A stretch of 45,023 nucleotides of DNA from an uncultured bacterium. GTDB taxonomy: Bacteria; Atribacterota; Atribacteria; Atribacterales; Caldatribacteriaceae. The notes below the pieces were generated by a model. It was given only the letters and a program-made list of their open reading frames with translations, had not been told where the DNA came from and made no database searches. The first letter of the stretch is position 1. The number at the start of each line of letters is the position of its first letter. Position numbers and translations under genes: made by a program. Location: NCBI GenBank assembly GCA_937922705.1, contig CALAIW010000024.1, positions 1-45,023 on the forward strand, read 5' to 3'. Positions 7,080 to 15,561 of the stretch are shown here, one piece after another.

Positions 7080-7480
7080 CGTTCCCGAAAAACCCAAAGC
7101 TTATTCCCCAAGAAGTTCACCACCAGTGACCCAAAAGTGGCCAGGGCTTTGCTCTCTGCTGCTCCCATCTTCCCCTTCCCCCGGAAAAGGAAAAGGAGCA
7201 AAAGGGCAACACCCAAAGAGGCAAGGTTCACAAGGACAAACCGCGCTACCTCTTCAATATGCACCCGCCTTGTACTCTTAAAGGTCCAGTACTTATTCCA
7301 GAGGTAACTGTTGGTCATTCCACAGGAGTAAGAAACCACTTGGCTTAGGGAGTAGGCAAGACCTATCCTCCCGTGGAGGAGCATAAAGACTCCAAAATCT
7401 ATAGCGGTGTTCGCGATGCCTACAACACTGAACTTCCCAAGCTGCCAAAGATTCCCAAGAACCTCACGAAGATCTTTCAT
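7076..7480 (-). CDS. GtrA-family membrane protein
   Basis: This 134-residue protein has four predicted membrane helices (around residues 13-33, 40-58, 78-98 and 108-128) and the GtrA/DPMS-associated motif NSYLWNKYWTFKS. GtrA proteins are thought to flip undecaprenyl- or polyprenyl-phosphate-linked sugars across the membrane. It overlaps the preceding GtrB-like glycosyltransferase by 17 nt and the following tadA by 4 nt. This is the usual GtrB-GtrA pair, so it is likely to supply lipid-linked sugar to the extracytoplasmic transferases encoded upstream. Confidence 0.88.
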   Translation of the reverse strand: MKDLREVLGNLWQLGKFSVVGIANTAIDFGVFMLLHGRIGLAYSLSQVVSYSCGMTNSYLWNKYWTFKSTRRVHIEEVARFVLVNLASLGVALLLLFLFRGKGKMGAAESKALATFGSLVVNFLGNKLWVFRER

Positions 7481-8420
7481 TGCCTTTTTCCGACTCTACA
7501 ATCCGATCGACAATGTAGAGGGGGCGATTTTTCGCCTCGTCGTAAATACGTCCCAGGTACTCTCCCATAATACCAAGAATGATGAGGATAACCCCACTGA
7601 AAAAGAGGTTGATCACCGCAAGAGAGGCCCAGCCAGGAACGGTGCTTTTGCCAAGGAGCTTCGACACTACAATAACGAGAAGGTATATAAAGCTCAAAAA
7701 GGAAAGGGCAAAGCCAAGGTAGGCTGCTACCTTCAGGGGTTTATTGGAGAATGCAGTAATGCCATCCCAGGCGAGTTTGAGCATTTTCCGTAAGGGGTAC
7801 TTTGTTGTCCCCGCAAAACGCCTGTGGCGAACGTATTCCAGGGCCACCTGGCGAAAACCAACCCACGCCACCAGGCCCCGGATGAAGCGATTCTTTTCCC
7901 GAAGAAGCTTCATGACTTCGAGCACTTTCCGATCCACGAGGCGAAAGTCTCCCGTATCAAGAGGAATATCAATTTCAGTCACCACGCGCAGAAGACGGTA
8001 GAAGAAAGAAGCAGTAAAACGCTTGAAAAGGGTTTCTCCCTCCCGTTTTGCCCGCTTTCCGTAGACAACCTCATACCCCTCCTGCCACTTTGCCACCATC
8101 TGGGGAATAACCTCGGGAGGGTCTTGGAGATCCGCATCGATAACGATGACCGCCTCTCCCCGGGCGTGGTCCATTCCGGCGGTAATAGCTGCCTGGTGCC
8201 CGAAGTTGCGGGAAAAGTGAATCACCCGAACCCGGGGGTCGCGCCGAGCAAGGCCATCAAGAATTTCTGGGCTTTGGTCTTTGCTCCCATCATCCACAAA
8301 GACTATCTCATAGGGTGCGGCAAGCCCCTCCATCACCTCGGTGAGGCGACGGTACGTCTCTGGCAAAACCTCCTCTTCATTAAAGACCGGAACAACCACT
8401 GAAAACCGAATGCCTTCCAC
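7464..8420 (-). CDS. Polyprenyl-phosphate glycosyltransferase (GtrB/DPMS-like, GT2)
   Basis: The protein has 318 residues. An N-terminal GT2 domain carries VVPVFNEEE, the nucleotide site FVDDGSKD (41-48) and the metal site DADLQDPP (95-102). RNFGHQAA and RDKV-like segments also fit dolichol/undecaprenyl-phosphate glycosyltransferases. Two membrane helices follow (about 232-258 and 268-292). It should charge a polyprenyl phosphate with a sugar from a nucleotide sugar on the cytoplasmic face. The GTG start has GGGAGGGG upstream. It begins 1 nt after the PMT gene ends and overlaps the gtrA-like gene, which fits delivery of lipid-linked sugar to the PMT and GT-C enzymes. Confidence 0.9.
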   Translation of the reverse strand: MEGIRFSVVVPVFNEEEVLPETYRRLTEVMEGLAAPYEIVFVDDGSKDQSPEILDGLARRDPRVRVIHFSRNFGHQAAITAGMDHARGEAVIVIDADLQDPPEVIPQMVAKWQEGYEVVYGKRAKREGETLFKRFTASFFYRLLRVVTEIDIPLDTGDFRLVDRKVLEVMKLLREKNRFIRGLVAWVGFRQVALEYVRHRRFAGTTKYPLRKMLKLAWDGITAFSNKPLKVAAYLGFALSFLSFIYLLVIVVSKLLGKSTVPGWASLAVINLFFSGVILIILGIMGEYLGRIYDEAKNRPLYIVDRIVESEKGNERSS

Positions 8421-8421
8421 C

Positions 8422-10071
8422 TTACTCCCCTCCCGAAAAGAAGGTCCAGCTCGGGAACCAACGCAAAAACCTCAAGACATAGGCTTTACTTACCACGGCC
8501 CCCGAAAGAATGGGGTAAAAGAGCACAAAAAGACCTACTGCTCCACAGAGGAGTACCCACCTCCACACCTGAGCCGAAGGGTGCTCCCTCTCAAGCCAAG
8601 CGAAAAAGATCCCAAGGAGCACCGCAAGAAGGGGAACGCACCCATAGTAATGGTAAATGAAAGTAATGCGGGGAACAAGCATCCAAGGAACATACTGGGA
8701 AAAGAAGGCCACAAGAATCCAGGAAACTCCCTCTCTTCTGAGGAAAGCTGGTGTCACCAGGGCAAAGAGCACTACAATGCCTCCAACCCACCAAAGGGCT
8801 GGGTTACCAAAGGAGACGATGCTTGATATGTACCCCTTGGGAAGTCCTTCTCCCTTGTAGAGCCATATGGGTCGAGCCATGATGGGCCACTCCCACCAGG
8901 GTGAGGCAAAGGGGTGCGTTGCCTTCAAGTCGTGGTGGTAACGGTACATGGAAACCTGGAGGCGGAGAAGGTCGCGGAAGGAGTACCCTGGAACAAGAAG
9001 ATAGGGAAAGTACGAAAGGAAGTAGAGGAGAACCGGAACGAAAAGGAAAAAAACCATCGAAAGAGGAAGGATACGCCACAAAAACTCTCTAAGCGACACT
9101 GTACCTTCTTTGATTGCCTGGGAGTGGTAGGCGAAAAAGAGCAGGGCCATCCCTATCCCAGCGTATACCGCCGTCCACTTTGTCGCCGCTCCAAGGCCAA
9201 AAAAGAGACCAGAGAGAAACAGGGAAGACATGTCCTTGCGCTGGAAGTACCGGAAGAGGAAAAAGTAGGCCAGGAGGATGAAAAAGACTACATATGTGTC
9301 AATGGTGGCAATACGAGCCTGGACAAAGTGCATAAAGTCAAAGGTGAAAAGAGTGGCAGCAAAAAGGGCATATGCATCCTGCACAAAAAGGCGAGAAAAG
9401 GAGAATACTGCGGGAATAAGGAGCGTTCCAAAAACCACCCCCATAATGCGCCACCCAAAGGGATTCATCCCAAAAAGGACAATTCCCAGGGCAATGATGA
9501 GCTTTCCAAGGGGCGGGTGGGTCCACTCATACGGAGGGAGACGATGGAGGTGCTCAAAAGCAGTACGGGCATGGTAGATTTCGTCAAAGTACGTTCCGGT
9601 GAGGTACGAACCCTCGAATTGCGCGGTGTGTTGCTCATCAAAGAGACTTTGCGCATGAGGGGAAAAGGAGGCAACGGAAAGCAGACGAGAGGTCCTTGCT
9701 TCGAAGAAGGCAATTTCTCCCAGCATCCCCTGGGGCTTTTGCGCTGTAATGCGAAAGTACCGCGCCAGAAAGGGTCCATCCACATGTTCCCAGCGGAAAA
9801 CCCAGCGAGACTCAAGCTTTGGCCCTTTTTCCCAGCTCACCCCATCCTGAGAGTACTCAAAGGTGTAGGAGCTCCCCTGAGCCAGGGCAACAAAATACGA
9901 AACGCGCCCAACCGCATACACTCCCCCAAGGTCAACAAGGACTACCTCTTGCGCTTCTTGAGGTTCCCAGTACGTTTGGGGAACTTCTCGGGACCCCAAA
10001 CGGAAAAGAGAGAGGAACAGAAAAAGCAGAGAAAGCACAAGGACTCCAAAGAAACTCCGTTTCTCTCTCAT
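8422..10071 (-). CDS. Protein O-mannosyltransferase-like (PMT, GT39) with N-terminal discoidin-like domain
   Basis: This is a 549-residue multi-helix enzyme. After the first helix (7-24) comes an extracytoplasmic insert (about 30-128) that looks like a discoidin/F5-8C sandwich: VVLVDLGGVYAVGRVSY, YSQDGVSW, and ARYFRITAQ. The PMT core then starts with the acidic pair FDE (Asp163, Glu164) in the first large loop, HPPLGK (185-190), and about ten further helices. PMT enzymes use dolichyl- or polyprenyl-phosphate mannose to modify Ser/Thr of exported proteins. The real acceptor here is unknown. ATG at 10071 overlaps the upstream stop (ATGA), which makes it preferable to the longer TTG form at 10122. 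It is second in the operon. The added carbohydrate-binding-like domain is unusual. Confidence 0.85.
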   Translation of the reverse strand: MREKRSFFGVLVLSLLFLFLSLFRLGSREVPQTYWEPQEAQEVVLVDLGGVYAVGRVSYFVALAQGSSYTFEYSQDGVSWEKGPKLESRWVFRWEHVDGPFLARYFRITAQKPQGMLGEIAFFEARTSRLLSVASFSPHAQSLFDEQHTAQFEGSYLTGTYFDEIYHARTAFEHLHRLPPYEWTHPPLGKLIIALGIVLFGMNPFGWRIMGVVFGTLLIPAVFSFSRLFVQDAYALFAATLFTFDFMHFVQARIATIDTYVVFFILLAYFFLFRYFQRKDMSSLFLSGLFFGLGAATKWTAVYAGIGMALLFFAYHSQAIKEGTVSLREFLWRILPLSMVFFLFVPVLLYFLSYFPYLLVPGYSFRDLLRLQVSMYRYHHDLKATHPFASPWWEWPIMARPIWLYKGEGLPKGYISSIVSFGNPALWWVGGIVVLFALVTPAFLRREGVSWILVAFFSQYVPWMLVPRITFIYHYYGCVPLLAVLLGIFFAWLEREHPSAQVWRWVLLCGAVGLFVLFYPILSGAVVSKAYVLRFLRWFPSWTFFSGGE

Positions 10072-11267
10072 AAGACTTCTCCCTTTCTCCTTCGCAAAGC
10101 AAGGCTCAGGAAGAAGACCCAAAGCACAAGATTAGCTAAAGAGGTGCCAACAAGACGGATGTCATACCGGGGGAATTGGTACACCCCATAGAATCCAAAA
10201 AGAAGCACAATCCCTACGTTGACCAAAAAGGTGGCGCTCAAGCCCAGAAAAAGAGCAAGGACTCCACGATCCAATCGATGAGTATACCACCAGAGAGCAA
10301 AAGGAAGAGCAGGGAAAAGGTACCGCTCATGCATCCGATGAACAAAGAGAAAGACCGAAAAAGCAAGGAAAAACGCTACCATAGGAAACCGCTCCTCGTC
10401 CTTTCTTGAGAAAAAGAGAAGCGCCGAAAGAAAGACGATCACCCCAATGGCTACGTATCCCCATTCCCGAAAGGAGAGGAAAAGAATCCTCTGGGTGTCT
10501 GGCACCCAGTTTCCTCCAAGGAGGGCAAAAAAGTTAAAGGCGTTGAGCGTCGCATACTGGTACGACCCTATTGCTCCCCGGTATATGGCCAAAACTTTGG
10601 AAAGAGCAAAGGGAAGAGAAAGCCCCACAAAAGTGGCAAGACCTACCCCGATACTCTGGAGAAAGGTCATAGCGCTCCTTTTCTCAATCAAGGCGAAAAG
10701 CCAAAGAGGAGTAAAAATAAGGGTTTGGGGCTTCACAAGAAGCGCAAGGGCAAAAAAGAAAGCAGAAAGGGCAAACGCTTCCTTAGCAAGAAAGAATGTC
10801 CCTACTAAAAGGGGAAGCACAAAAACCGAGTCTACCTGACCCCACAAAGCGGAATCAAGACCAACTGCCGGATTCAGGGCAAAGAGGGCAAAAAGGGCAA
10901 GAGCCTTATCCTCTCCAAAACGTCCCCGGGTAAGCGTATAAAAAAGAGAGGCTATAGCAAGGTCGGCAAGAATAGCAGGAAGCTTCAAGAGGACGAGGAA
11001 CGCTGAAGAAGCGTCAGAAAGGCCAAAGAGATTTTTGAGCTTTCCAATACCCCAAAGGATGTAGATGTAGCCAGGGGGGTAATCAGCGTACATCTCACCA
11101 GAGTAAAAGCGGGAAGGACCAACCGCTGCTACCCGGTCTGCCCAGCCCTTGAAGCAAGCAATGTCAGGAGGAAAACCAGACACCGCAAAGGAGAAAAGCA
11201 CTCGCAAAGAGAGCGCTAAAACAAAAAGTGCCCAGAAGCTCCCCGAAAAAGCCAGCACCTTTGGCAA
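10068..11267 (-). CDS. GT-C family polyprenyl-phosphate mannosyl/glycosyltransferase (integral membrane)
   Basis: This is a protein of about 400 residues with ten or more hydrophobic helices. It shows the pattern of bacterial GT-C enzymes related to PIG-M/GT87 proteins: PDIACFKGWA, the acidic YADYPPGY loop, ALNPAVGLDSALWGQVD, KPQTL, and MHERYLFPALP near the C terminus. It should transfer a sugar from a lipid carrier on the outside of the membrane. It is the first gene of the six-gene minus-strand operon. TTG at 11267 is preferred because AGGGGG lies about 7 nt upstream. An in-frame TTG at 11273 is also possible. The -10 TATAAT at 11295-11300 lies just upstream on this strand. Confidence 0.8.
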   Translation of the reverse strand: MPKVLAFSGSFWALFVLALSLRVLFSFAVSGFPPDIACFKGWADRVAAVGPSRFYSGEMYADYPPGYIYILWGIGKLKNLFGLSDASSAFLVLLKLPAILADLAIASLFYTLTRGRFGEDKALALFALFALNPAVGLDSALWGQVDSVFVLPLLVGTFFLAKEAFALSAFFFALALLVKPQTLIFTPLWLFALIEKRSAMTFLQSIGVGLATFVGLSLPFALSKVLAIYRGAIGSYQYATLNAFNFFALLGGNWVPDTQRILFLSFREWGYVAIGVIVFLSALLFFSRKDEERFPMVAFFLAFSVFLFVHRMHERYLFPALPFALWWYTHRLDRGVLALFLGLSATFLVNVGIVLLFGFYGVYQFPRYDIRLVGTSLANLVLWVFFLSLALRRRKGEVL

Positions 11268-11290
11268 ATTCAAGCCCCCTTACGCGTTTT

Positions 11291-11319
11291 TTCCATTATA
11301 TACCAATTTATGGTATACT
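11291..11319. promoter_or_regulatory. Divergent promoters with a palindromic operator candidate
   Basis: On the plus strand TATACT (11314-11319) is preceded 17 nt earlier by TTCCAT (11291-11296). On the minus strand TATAAT lies at 11295-11300. The palindrome TATACC-N7-GGTATA (11299-11304/11312-11317) lies between and overlaps both -10 boxes. A bound regulator could therefore control the glycosyltransferase operon and the HD-GYP gene together. No regulator gene is adjacent. Confidence 0.5.
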
Positions 11320-11343
11320 TCTCCAAGGTGGGGGAGTGGCCGT

Positions 11344-13314
11344 ATGAGGGTTTTTTGCTGCATCTTTATAGCTACCGCTTTCTTCTGCATCCTTTCCCCC
11401 ATTTGGGCTCAAGAGCCTCGTGTCCTTCGTGTGGCCATTGACCAAGACTACCCACCCTTTTTCTACATCGACGAAAACGGGGAATTTGCCGGAGCGTCAG
11501 TAGACTTTTGGAAACTCTGGGAGAAGAAAACCGGCATTCCGGTAGAACTCCTTCCCCTCCCCTGGGAAAAAGCCCACGAAGCTATGAAGGCTCACGAAGC
11601 CGAGGTCATCGACACTATTTTCTGGACCCCAGAACGGGAAGGCTACCTTGACTTTGCCGGCCCCCTTTTTCCCGTAACCTCAAGCGTGTACTTTCGCCGG
11701 GGGCTTTCTGTCTCGTCCCTTTTTGACCTCACACCTCACGTTGTGGGCGCCAAATCTAGGGACGCCCTTGTGGATTACGCTTCCTCCCAAAACCCTGCCA
11801 TTCACTTTCGACTCTTTTTGAACTACTCTGAAATTGTCCTTGCCGCCAAACGGGGGGAAATCGGTTGCTTCCTTATGGATGACCCTCCAGCACACTATTA
11901 CCTTGTGAAATACGGTCTTCTTGGGGAGTTTTCCCGCCTTCCCCTCCCTATCCTCAACCACCTGCACCTTGCCACCTGGAAGGGGAATGCCGAAGTCCTT
12001 TCTCTCCTCAAAGAAGGGCTGGCCAAGTTTTCGAAGGAGGAAATTGACGCCCTTCTCAAGCCCTACATGATTGCAACCAGAACCTATCCTCCCTGGCTTT
12101 GGAAGGTTATTCTTGTTCTTGCCTTTGGTGCGGCGATGTTTGTCGGTATCCTCTTTGCCTTTAACCGCCTCCTTAAGTGGCGTGTAGTCCAGGCTACAGA
12201 AGAGCTCCTTTTGAAGACGAAAGCCCTTGAAGAGGCCGAACAGAAAGTCCTCAAAACTGTGGAAGTTGCGGCATCCCTTCCTCTTTTCTCTTTAAGCGAA
12301 ACGGAATTTCTCTCCGCAATGCTTGACCTTGCGCTTGAGCTTATCCCTAAAGCCCGTGCAGGAGGTGCGTTTCTCGTAGACCAGGATGGAGAAGGTACCA
12401 TCGTGGCTATCCGAGGACACAGCAAAGACCTCATAGGGTTCACCTTCAAGAAGGAGGACCTTATCGTCGCACACGAACCAAAGGTCTTTCGGGGGTTCCT
12501 CGACCCGGGGAGAAAGTTCTCTTCTCCGGAACGCTTCAAAACGCTCACCGAACTCTGTCTTCCTATCGCTGAGACACTTCTTATCCCCCTCCTCTGGAAA
12601 GAAAGCCTCTTTGGATTTTTGGGCCTCGATATCCTCAAGGGCGAAAGGGTACATTTTGGTGGGCAGGACCTCTACCTTGTGGAGCGTCTCTCAAGAATAT
12701 GCTTGGCTTTCCACGCTCTGCGGGAATACGCCCAAAAAGAAGAGGGACTCTTGAGAGGGCTTCTTTTTACCCTCTCCCAGGCGCTTGAGTACTATGACGG
12801 CTACACTCAGGCACACTCTGAGGCCTCCGCAGAGTACGCTTTGGAGATTGCTAAGCTCCTTGGGCTTGAAAGGGACAGGGCTCGAACCGTGCACTGGGCA
12901 GCGCTGGTGCATGATGTGGGAAAGATTTTCATTCCCCAATCGATTCTTCGAAAACCAGAAAGGCTCACCCCAGAAGAATATGCCCTGGTGCAACTCCACC
13001 CCATAAAGGGCGAGGAGCTCCTTTTGAAAGTCAAAGATCTTGAGCCTGTTGCCCGCATCGTTCGACACCACCACGAGCGCCTTGATGGAATGGGGTATCC
13101 GGACGGACTCAAAGGGGAAGACATTCCCCTTGAGTCACGAATCGTTGCCGTCGTTGACGCTTTTGAGGCGATGACGAGTGACCGCCCCTATCGAAAAGCA
13201 ATGAGTGTCGAAGAAGCCCTTGAAGAGCTCAAGAGATGCTCTGGAGGGCAATTTGACCCCCAGGTCGTCAGGATTATGGTTACTCTGGTGGAAGAAAAGG
13301 CCTTGCATACTTAA
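11344..13314 (+). CDS. Membrane HD-GYP c-di-GMP phosphodiesterase with periplasmic SBP_bac_3 sensor and GAF domain
   Basis: The protein has 656 residues. A signal peptide (1-22, ending WAQ) leads into a family-3 solute-binding domain (about 25-240; LRVAIDQDYPPFFYID is its typical start). Next come one membrane helix (about 247-272), a short coiled coil, a GAF-like domain (about 310-465) and an HD-GYP domain (about 480-650). The catalytic residues are present: HD at 523-524 (HDVGK), HHHERLDGMGYPDG with the GYP triad at 584-586, and DAFEAMTSDRPYR. It should hydrolyse c-di-GMP in response to a small extracytoplasmic ligand, perhaps an amino acid. ATG at 11344 is chosen for the signal peptide and GGGGGAG 7 nt upstream. 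It is divergent from the glycosyltransferase operon that ends with a c-di-GMP-binding enzyme. Confidence 0.92.
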   Translation: MRVFCCIFIATAFFCILSPIWAQEPRVLRVAIDQDYPPFFYIDENGEFAGASVDFWKLWEKKTGIPVELLPLPWEKAHEAMKAHEAEVIDTIFWTPEREGYLDFAGPLFPVTSSVYFRRGLSVSSLFDLTPHVVGAKSRDALVDYASSQNPAIHFRLFLNYSEIVLAAKRGEIGCFLMDDPPAHYYLVKYGLLGEFSRLPLPILNHLHLATWKGNAEVLSLLKEGLAKFSKEEIDALLKPYMIATRTYPPWLWKVILVLAFGAAMFVGILFAFNRLLKWRVVQATEELLLKTKALEEAEQKVLKTVEVAASLPLFSLSETEFLSAMLDLALELIPKARAGGAFLVDQDGEGTIVAIRGHSKDLIGFTFKKEDLIVAHEPKVFRGFLDPGRKFSSPERFKTLTELCLPIAETLLIPLLWKESLFGFLGLDILKGERVHFGGQDLYLVERLSRICLAFHALREYAQKEEGLLRGLLFTLSQALEYYDGYTQAHSEASAEYALEIAKLLGLERDRARTVHWAALVHDVGKIFIPQSILRKPERLTPEEYALVQLHPIKGEELLLKVKDLEPVARIVRHHHERLDGMGYPDGLKGEDIPLESRIVAVVDAFEAMTSDRPYRKAMSVEEALEELKRCSGGQFDPQVVRIMVTLVEEKALHT

Positions 13315-13451
13315 GAAAGAGACTGAAAAAGTTGACGCCTTCAGAACTACAACCCCAAAACGGGGGAGCACCAAGTCGGCACAAGCCTAGCCCCAAATCG
13401 TCCAGGTCAAGGAGTTGCGGCAGAAAACGCAGAGCTAGGGGACACAAGCCT

Positions 13452-14234
13452 CTAGAGTTGCAAAATCGCCTCGTCGACGTGCATCCCCGCAGTCCAGCCA
13501 CCATCAACGAGGACATTCACACCCGTGATATAACTTGACCGGGGAGAGACGAGAAAGAGCACAACCTCCGCAACCTCTTCAGGAGTTCCTGGTCGACCAA
13601 GGGGTGTACGAGTTCTGATAATTGCATCCCAAAGGGGATGGGACAACACTCTCTCCACCATAGGGGTCTTAATAAAAGCAGGAGAAACAGCATTGACTCG
13701 CACGCCGTATTCTGCCCACTCTACAGCCAAGGCCTTGGTGAGTTGCCGAACCCCTCCTTTCGTGGCGGCATAAATCGCCCGTCCAGACAAAACCTCCTCA
13801 CTCTGAAGAGAGGCGATGTTGACGATGGCACCGCTTCTTTGGGCAATCATCCTTTTGCCTACTTCAAGACAGGTAAAAAATACTCCCTTAAGATTCACAT
13901 CGACCATAAATTGCCATTCTTCCTCAGTGTATTCGAGCGCCGGTTTCCGCACATTCACTCCCGCACTGTTTACAAGAATATCAATTCGCCCAAACTGATT
14001 GATAACCGCCTCTACAAGCTTTTTGATGTCCTGAACCCTTGAAACATCCACAGGGAGGGCAACTGCTTTGTATCCTTCCCGGCACAGCTCATCGGCGTAC
14101 CCTTTTCCCTCCAATTCATTTCGATTGGCAATCACACCTATTGCCCCCTCTTCACACAATCGGCGCACGATAGCCCTTCCGATGCCCCTACTACCACCGG
14201 TAACAATAGCAATCCTGTCCTGTAACTCAGCCAT
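13452..14234 (-). CDS. SDR-family NAD(P)-dependent oxidoreductase
   Basis: This is a 260-residue classical short-chain dehydrogenase. It has TGGSRGIG (12-19) for the cofactor, NSAG (89-92), and the catalytic set Asn114, Ser142, Tyr155 and Lys159 (YAATK). The sequence is closest in style to gluconate 5-dehydrogenase or 3-oxoacyl reductase members, but the substrate cannot be read from motifs. ATG at 14234 has GGGGGG 8 nt upstream. It is the last gene of the TRAP transporter operon, 22 nt after the LarA homologue, so a sugar-acid or hydroxy-acid substrate is likely. The 137 bp beyond it to the convergent HD-GYP gene hold only a weak CCCC/GGGG hairpin (13353-13365). Confidence 0.88.
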   Translation of the reverse strand: MAELQDRIAIVTGGSRGIGRAIVRRLCEEGAIGVIANRNELEGKGYADELCREGYKAVALPVDVSRVQDIKKLVEAVINQFGRIDILVNSAGVNVRKPALEYTEEEWQFMVDVNLKGVFFTCLEVGKRMIAQRSGAIVNIASLQSEEVLSGRAIYAATKGGVRQLTKALAVEWAEYGVRVNAVSPAFIKTPMVERVLSHPLWDAIIRTRTPLGRPGTPEEVAEVVLFLVSPRSSYITGVNVLVDGGWTAGMHVDEAILQL

Positions 14235-14256
14235 GAGACTAACCCCCCAGAAGCGC

Positions 14257-15546
14257 CTAAATTGTCGGTAATGTGTCTCCACCACAATCAATAACGCCAA
14301 CCTTGGCTTCTCTACCCTGGGTTCTCAGGGCAATTTCAAGCGCTTCTTGAACTGTCCCCGCATGCTTGAAACCAAGCGCCTCTTTATCCTCCAAACTCAG
14401 ACCATCAGAGACACAAATGACCTCCCGAGAGTGTTCCATAATTTTCGCGTGCAAAAGAAGTGTAGCCGCACAGACAAGATCCTCAAAGGCTCCATCCTGG
14501 ACTATCTTTTTCAACTCTCGATAGGAGAGGGTGGCAAACTTTTTAAGATCGGAATGCACCGGAGAAATTCCCTCAGGGAAGGGGGCAACAAGTATCGAGC
14601 TCCCTCCTTTTTTAAGGCCCTTCTGGGCATAAGAAAGAGGCTTTATCCCCTGCCAATAGTCGATATCCGCTGGATAAGCACTCACTACAACGACATCAGC
14701 AAGGGCGGGAATCTTTCGTTCATATACCTTCTTAGCCACTTCCACTCCTTTTCGGTGGGCCACAACAGGATCCCCTGCCACAACTTGCAAAATCTCACCT
14801 CTATCGTTCACGACTACGTTGACTATGAAGCGCAATCCTACGGCCTCGGCCACCATTTCAATTTCACGCCGTACATCATTTTCCACCTGGCCGGCAATCT
14901 CAAGGTAAAGGTCCCTCTCCATGGGAAGGATGTGAGTCTTCCCCGTGGTTTCCCAGGAACATATCCCCGGCTGTATTGCCTTTCCTCCCCCGCCATATCC
15001 CGCGTAGCAGTGGGGAACGATGCTCCCCACAGCTATGAGAAAATCAGCCTCCAGTGCAAGCTTATTAACCTCGATGGGAATTCCCCCAGGCGTGGAGCCC
15101 ACCCGTATAAGATTTTGTGGCTCTTTCCACTCGTGGTTGAGAATCAAAACTCGTTCTTTTGTTTCCTTCCCAAAACACCTCTCAATCTCTTCCTGGGTCA
15201 TATACCTGTGGGTACCTAAACCGATAAGAACAGTGATATCCCTATCGGGGATACCACTTTTGTTGAGTTCATCAAGGAGTATGGGGAAAATCTTTTCCCG
15301 AGGAGTAGCTCTGGTGAGGTCATCCCCAACGATGACAACCTTCATACCCTTCTTTACCTGTTCACGGAGAGGCAGGGTAAAGATGGGATGCCGGAGCGAT
15401 TCCTGTATAACCTTTTTCTCTTCGATGACACCGGGAATGTCGTGGGGCTTTATGGCGTAAAGGAAATTCTTCTCGGGTACTTCCAAGAGAATCTTATGCG
15501 TACCATAAGTTAAAGCCACTCTTACTTTTCCCACACCATTCACCAT
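14257..15546 (-). CDS. LarA-family nickel-pincer-dependent racemase/epimerase homologue
   Basis: The 429-residue protein is of the lactate racemase (LarA, DUF2088) superfamily. The residues known to matter in Lactobacillus plantarum LarA appear at a constant offset of five: His113, His179, Lys189 (attachment of the pincer cofactor) and His205 (nickel ligand), in GLGTHR, PHCYAGYGGGGKAIQPGI and TGKTHI. It therefore should be an active nickel-pincer enzyme that epimerises the alpha-hydroxyl of a 2-hydroxy acid. Its companions (TRAP transporter, FGGY kinase, SDR) suggest a sugar acid such as an aldonate rather than lactate. The cofactor genes larB, larC and larE are not in the window. ATG start; 15 nt after the kinase gene. 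Confidence 0.88.
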   Translation of the reverse strand: MVNGVGKVRVALTYGTHKILLEVPEKNFLYAIKPHDIPGVIEEKKVIQESLRHPIFTLPLREQVKKGMKVVIVGDDLTRATPREKIFPILLDELNKSGIPDRDITVLIGLGTHRYMTQEEIERCFGKETKERVLILNHEWKEPQNLIRVGSTPGGIPIEVNKLALEADFLIAVGSIVPHCYAGYGGGGKAIQPGICSWETTGKTHILPMERDLYLEIAGQVENDVRREIEMVAEAVGLRFIVNVVVNDRGEILQVVAGDPVVAHRKGVEVAKKVYERKIPALADVVVVSAYPADIDYWQGIKPLSYAQKGLKKGGSSILVAPFPEGISPVHSDLKKFATLSYRELKKIVQDGAFEDLVCAATLLLHAKIMEHSREVICVSDGLSLEDKEALGFKHAGTVQEALEIALRTQGREAKVGVIDCGGDTLPTI

Positions 15547-15561
15547 CTCTAAAATACAAAT

